Shown: positions 16,916-17,290 of the stretch, piece by piece
How the letters are laid out: each line of letters starts with the position of its first letter
How positions within the stretch are numbered: the stretch's first letter is position 1
Assembly (NCBI GenBank): GCA_905235775.1
Contig: CAJOMY010000015.1
Coordinates: forward strand, 1 to 17,290
Length of the DNA stretch: 17,290 nt
Source: an uncultured Bacteroidales bacterium
GTDB lineage: Bacteria; Bacteroidota; Bacteroidia; Bacteroidales; UBA932
Direction: 5' to 3'
Program-made: the position numbers and the translations under genes
Notes under the pieces: generated by a model
Seen by the model: the letters and a program-made list of their open reading frames with translations, nothing else
The model's database searches: none
Told to the model about the DNA's origin: nothing

Positions 16916-16945
16916 TTTAGTTACGACTGGCTTCGGGGCAAGAAA
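16916..16945 (-). promoter_or_regulatory. Possible promoter of the beta-helix lipoprotein
   Basis: On the minus strand TTTC (16945-16942) is followed after 18 bp by TAACTAAA (16923-16916), a spacing that suits Bacteroidota promoters. The -7 box matches TAnnTTTG only at TA and one T, so support is weak. It would start transcription shortly before the ATG at 16904, with the repeat pair at 16969-16998 placed upstream as an activator site. Confidence 0.27.
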
Positions 16946-16968
16946 CCTGCCATACCCGACGGCATTCA

Positions 16969-16998
16969 GCGAACGGACCGATTTCTTCAACGAACGGG
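16969..16998 (-). promoter_or_regulatory. Candidate LytTR response-regulator operator (two 9-bp direct repeats, 12-bp gap)
   Basis: Minus-strand 9-mers CCCGTTCGT (16998-16990) and TCCGTTCGC (16977-16969) are direct repeats, 21 bp start to start, with exactly 12 bp between. The LytTR family consensus as I recall it is two copies of (T/A)(A/C)(C/A)GTTN(A/G)(T/G), 12-13 bp apart; each copy here fits all but one end position. The site lies between the lipoprotein and a LytS-type kinase, whose usual partner is a LytTR regulator. Binding is inferred, not shown. Confidence 0.5.
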
Positions 16999-17018
16999 CA
17001 TTTTGTGGTTTTTTTCGT

Positions 17019-17026
17019 TATTTTTG
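17019..17026 (+). promoter_or_regulatory. -7 promoter box of the sensor kinase gene
   Basis: TATTTTTG fits TAnnTTTG and ends 5 bp before the ATG at 17032, in an AT-rich patch. A TTTG at 17002-17005 is only 13 bp upstream, short for a -33 element. If used, the message would be nearly leaderless, as proposed for dnaE. Confidence 0.42.
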
Positions 17027-17031
17027 TTATC

Positions 17032-17290
17032 ATGATTGTCGCATTTTTGCTTCTGCTTCTGCTGCACAATGCCCTGGCCATGCCCCTGCTGGTCCGGAGG
17101 AAAAAGCCGTGGGCCTATGTCGTTGCAGCGCTGGTTCTGCTGGCTGCCTTCGCGGCGTATGTGATGCTGCTTAGCGGCATCCACGGCGGTCCGCCGCCGG
17201 ACGGACCTGGCGGACCTGGCGGACCGGGCCCGATACGGCCGGAGGTGCTGATGATTCTGGTGGCCTTTCTGCTGCTGGCCGCGAATGCCG
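17032..17290 (+). CDS. N-terminus of a LytS-type membrane sensor histidine kinase, 3'-truncated
   Basis: The first 86 residues only; the window ends inside the gene. Seen: a membrane helix at about 1-18 (MIVAFLLLLLLHNALAMPLL), a charged turn VRRKKPW, a second helix at about 27-48, a Pro/Gly-rich loop with GGPPPDGPGGPGGPGP, then a third helix beginning near 70 (EVLMILVAFLLLAANA). This layout, with a PP/GP-rich loop between helices 2 and 3 and an 'AN' motif in the next, recalls LytS/YehU-like histidine kinases of Bacteroidota, which are normally followed by a LytTR response-regulator gene. The kinase domain itself is not visible, so the call rests on this pattern. The ATG is chosen because it follows a -7 box and starts directly at the first helix; an in-frame GTG at 17005 is a less likely alternative. 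It is divergent from the beta-helix lipoprotein. Confidence 0.6.
   Translation, partial: MIVAFLLLLLLHNALAMPLLVRRKKPWAYVVAALVLLAAFAAYVMLLSGIHGGPPPDGPGGPGGPGPIRPEVLMILVAFLLLAANA
17203..17229 (+). repeat. 9-nt tandem repeat in the kinase loop
   Basis: GGACCTGGC occurs twice in tandem (17203-17211, 17212-17220), then GGACCGGGC (17221-17229). Each unit encodes Gly-Pro-Gly in frame, in the predicted loop between membrane helices 2 and 3. Confidence 0.85.

Overview
The window reads as a chromosomal segment of a high-GC Bacteroidales-type (Bacteroidota) bacterium, probably a gut or rumen glycan degrader. The evidence is a Sus-like starch set including an inverting GH97 enzyme, a single-chain SecDF fusion, a DPE2-like MalQ with an N-terminal CBM20-like domain, promoter boxes of the Bacteroidota form TAnnTTTG, no Shine-Dalgarno sequences before the genes, and a LytS-type kinase start with a Pro/Gly-rich loop. 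I cannot name the genus or species.

Layout. (1) Positions 1-8135, plus strand: a tight glycan operon. A 5'-truncated GH53 endo-galactanase is followed by a SusA-like GH13 neopullulanase lipoprotein, a second GH13 lipoprotein, a SusB-like GH97 alpha-glucosidase lipoprotein and a compact MalQ. Gaps are 45, 8, 13 and 3 bp. The outer-membrane SusC/SusD pair and regulator, if present, lie upstream of the window. (2) Positions 8136-11265: a promoter and secDF. (3) Positions 11266-11364: a 25-nt hairpin repeat, a strong intrinsic terminator and a promoter almost abutting the next start codon. (4) Positions 11365-15060: dnaE. (5) Positions 15144-16904, minus strand: a lipoprotein of the Cthe_2159 type (beta-helix, carbohydrate-binding) with a Gly/Pro/Met repeat tail. 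(6) Positions 17032-17290: the start of a divergent LytS-like sensor kinase, cut by the window edge. No gene-free stretch exceeds about 130 bp.

How the genes work together. The three starch hydrolases would cut imported maltodextrin and pullulan fragments in the envelope. GH97 releases glucose and MalQ disproportionates maltodextrins in the cytoplasm. GH53 adds a pectic galactan activity. secDF and dnaE are housekeeping genes with their own signals. The 3' end looks like a separate envelope-sensing module: the kinase and lipoprotein are divergent, and the 127 bp between them contains two 9-bp direct repeats 12 bp apart, which fit the published LytTR-family operator form.

The points most worth checking are this LytTR-like site; two 25-nt GTCATTC-N13-GAATC hairpin elements placed just after stop codons; a GH13 enzyme with Gln instead of the near-invariant region I His; the size-reduced MalQ; near-leaderless promoter/start arrangements; and the almost complete absence of TTA, CTA and TCA codons from the largest genes.
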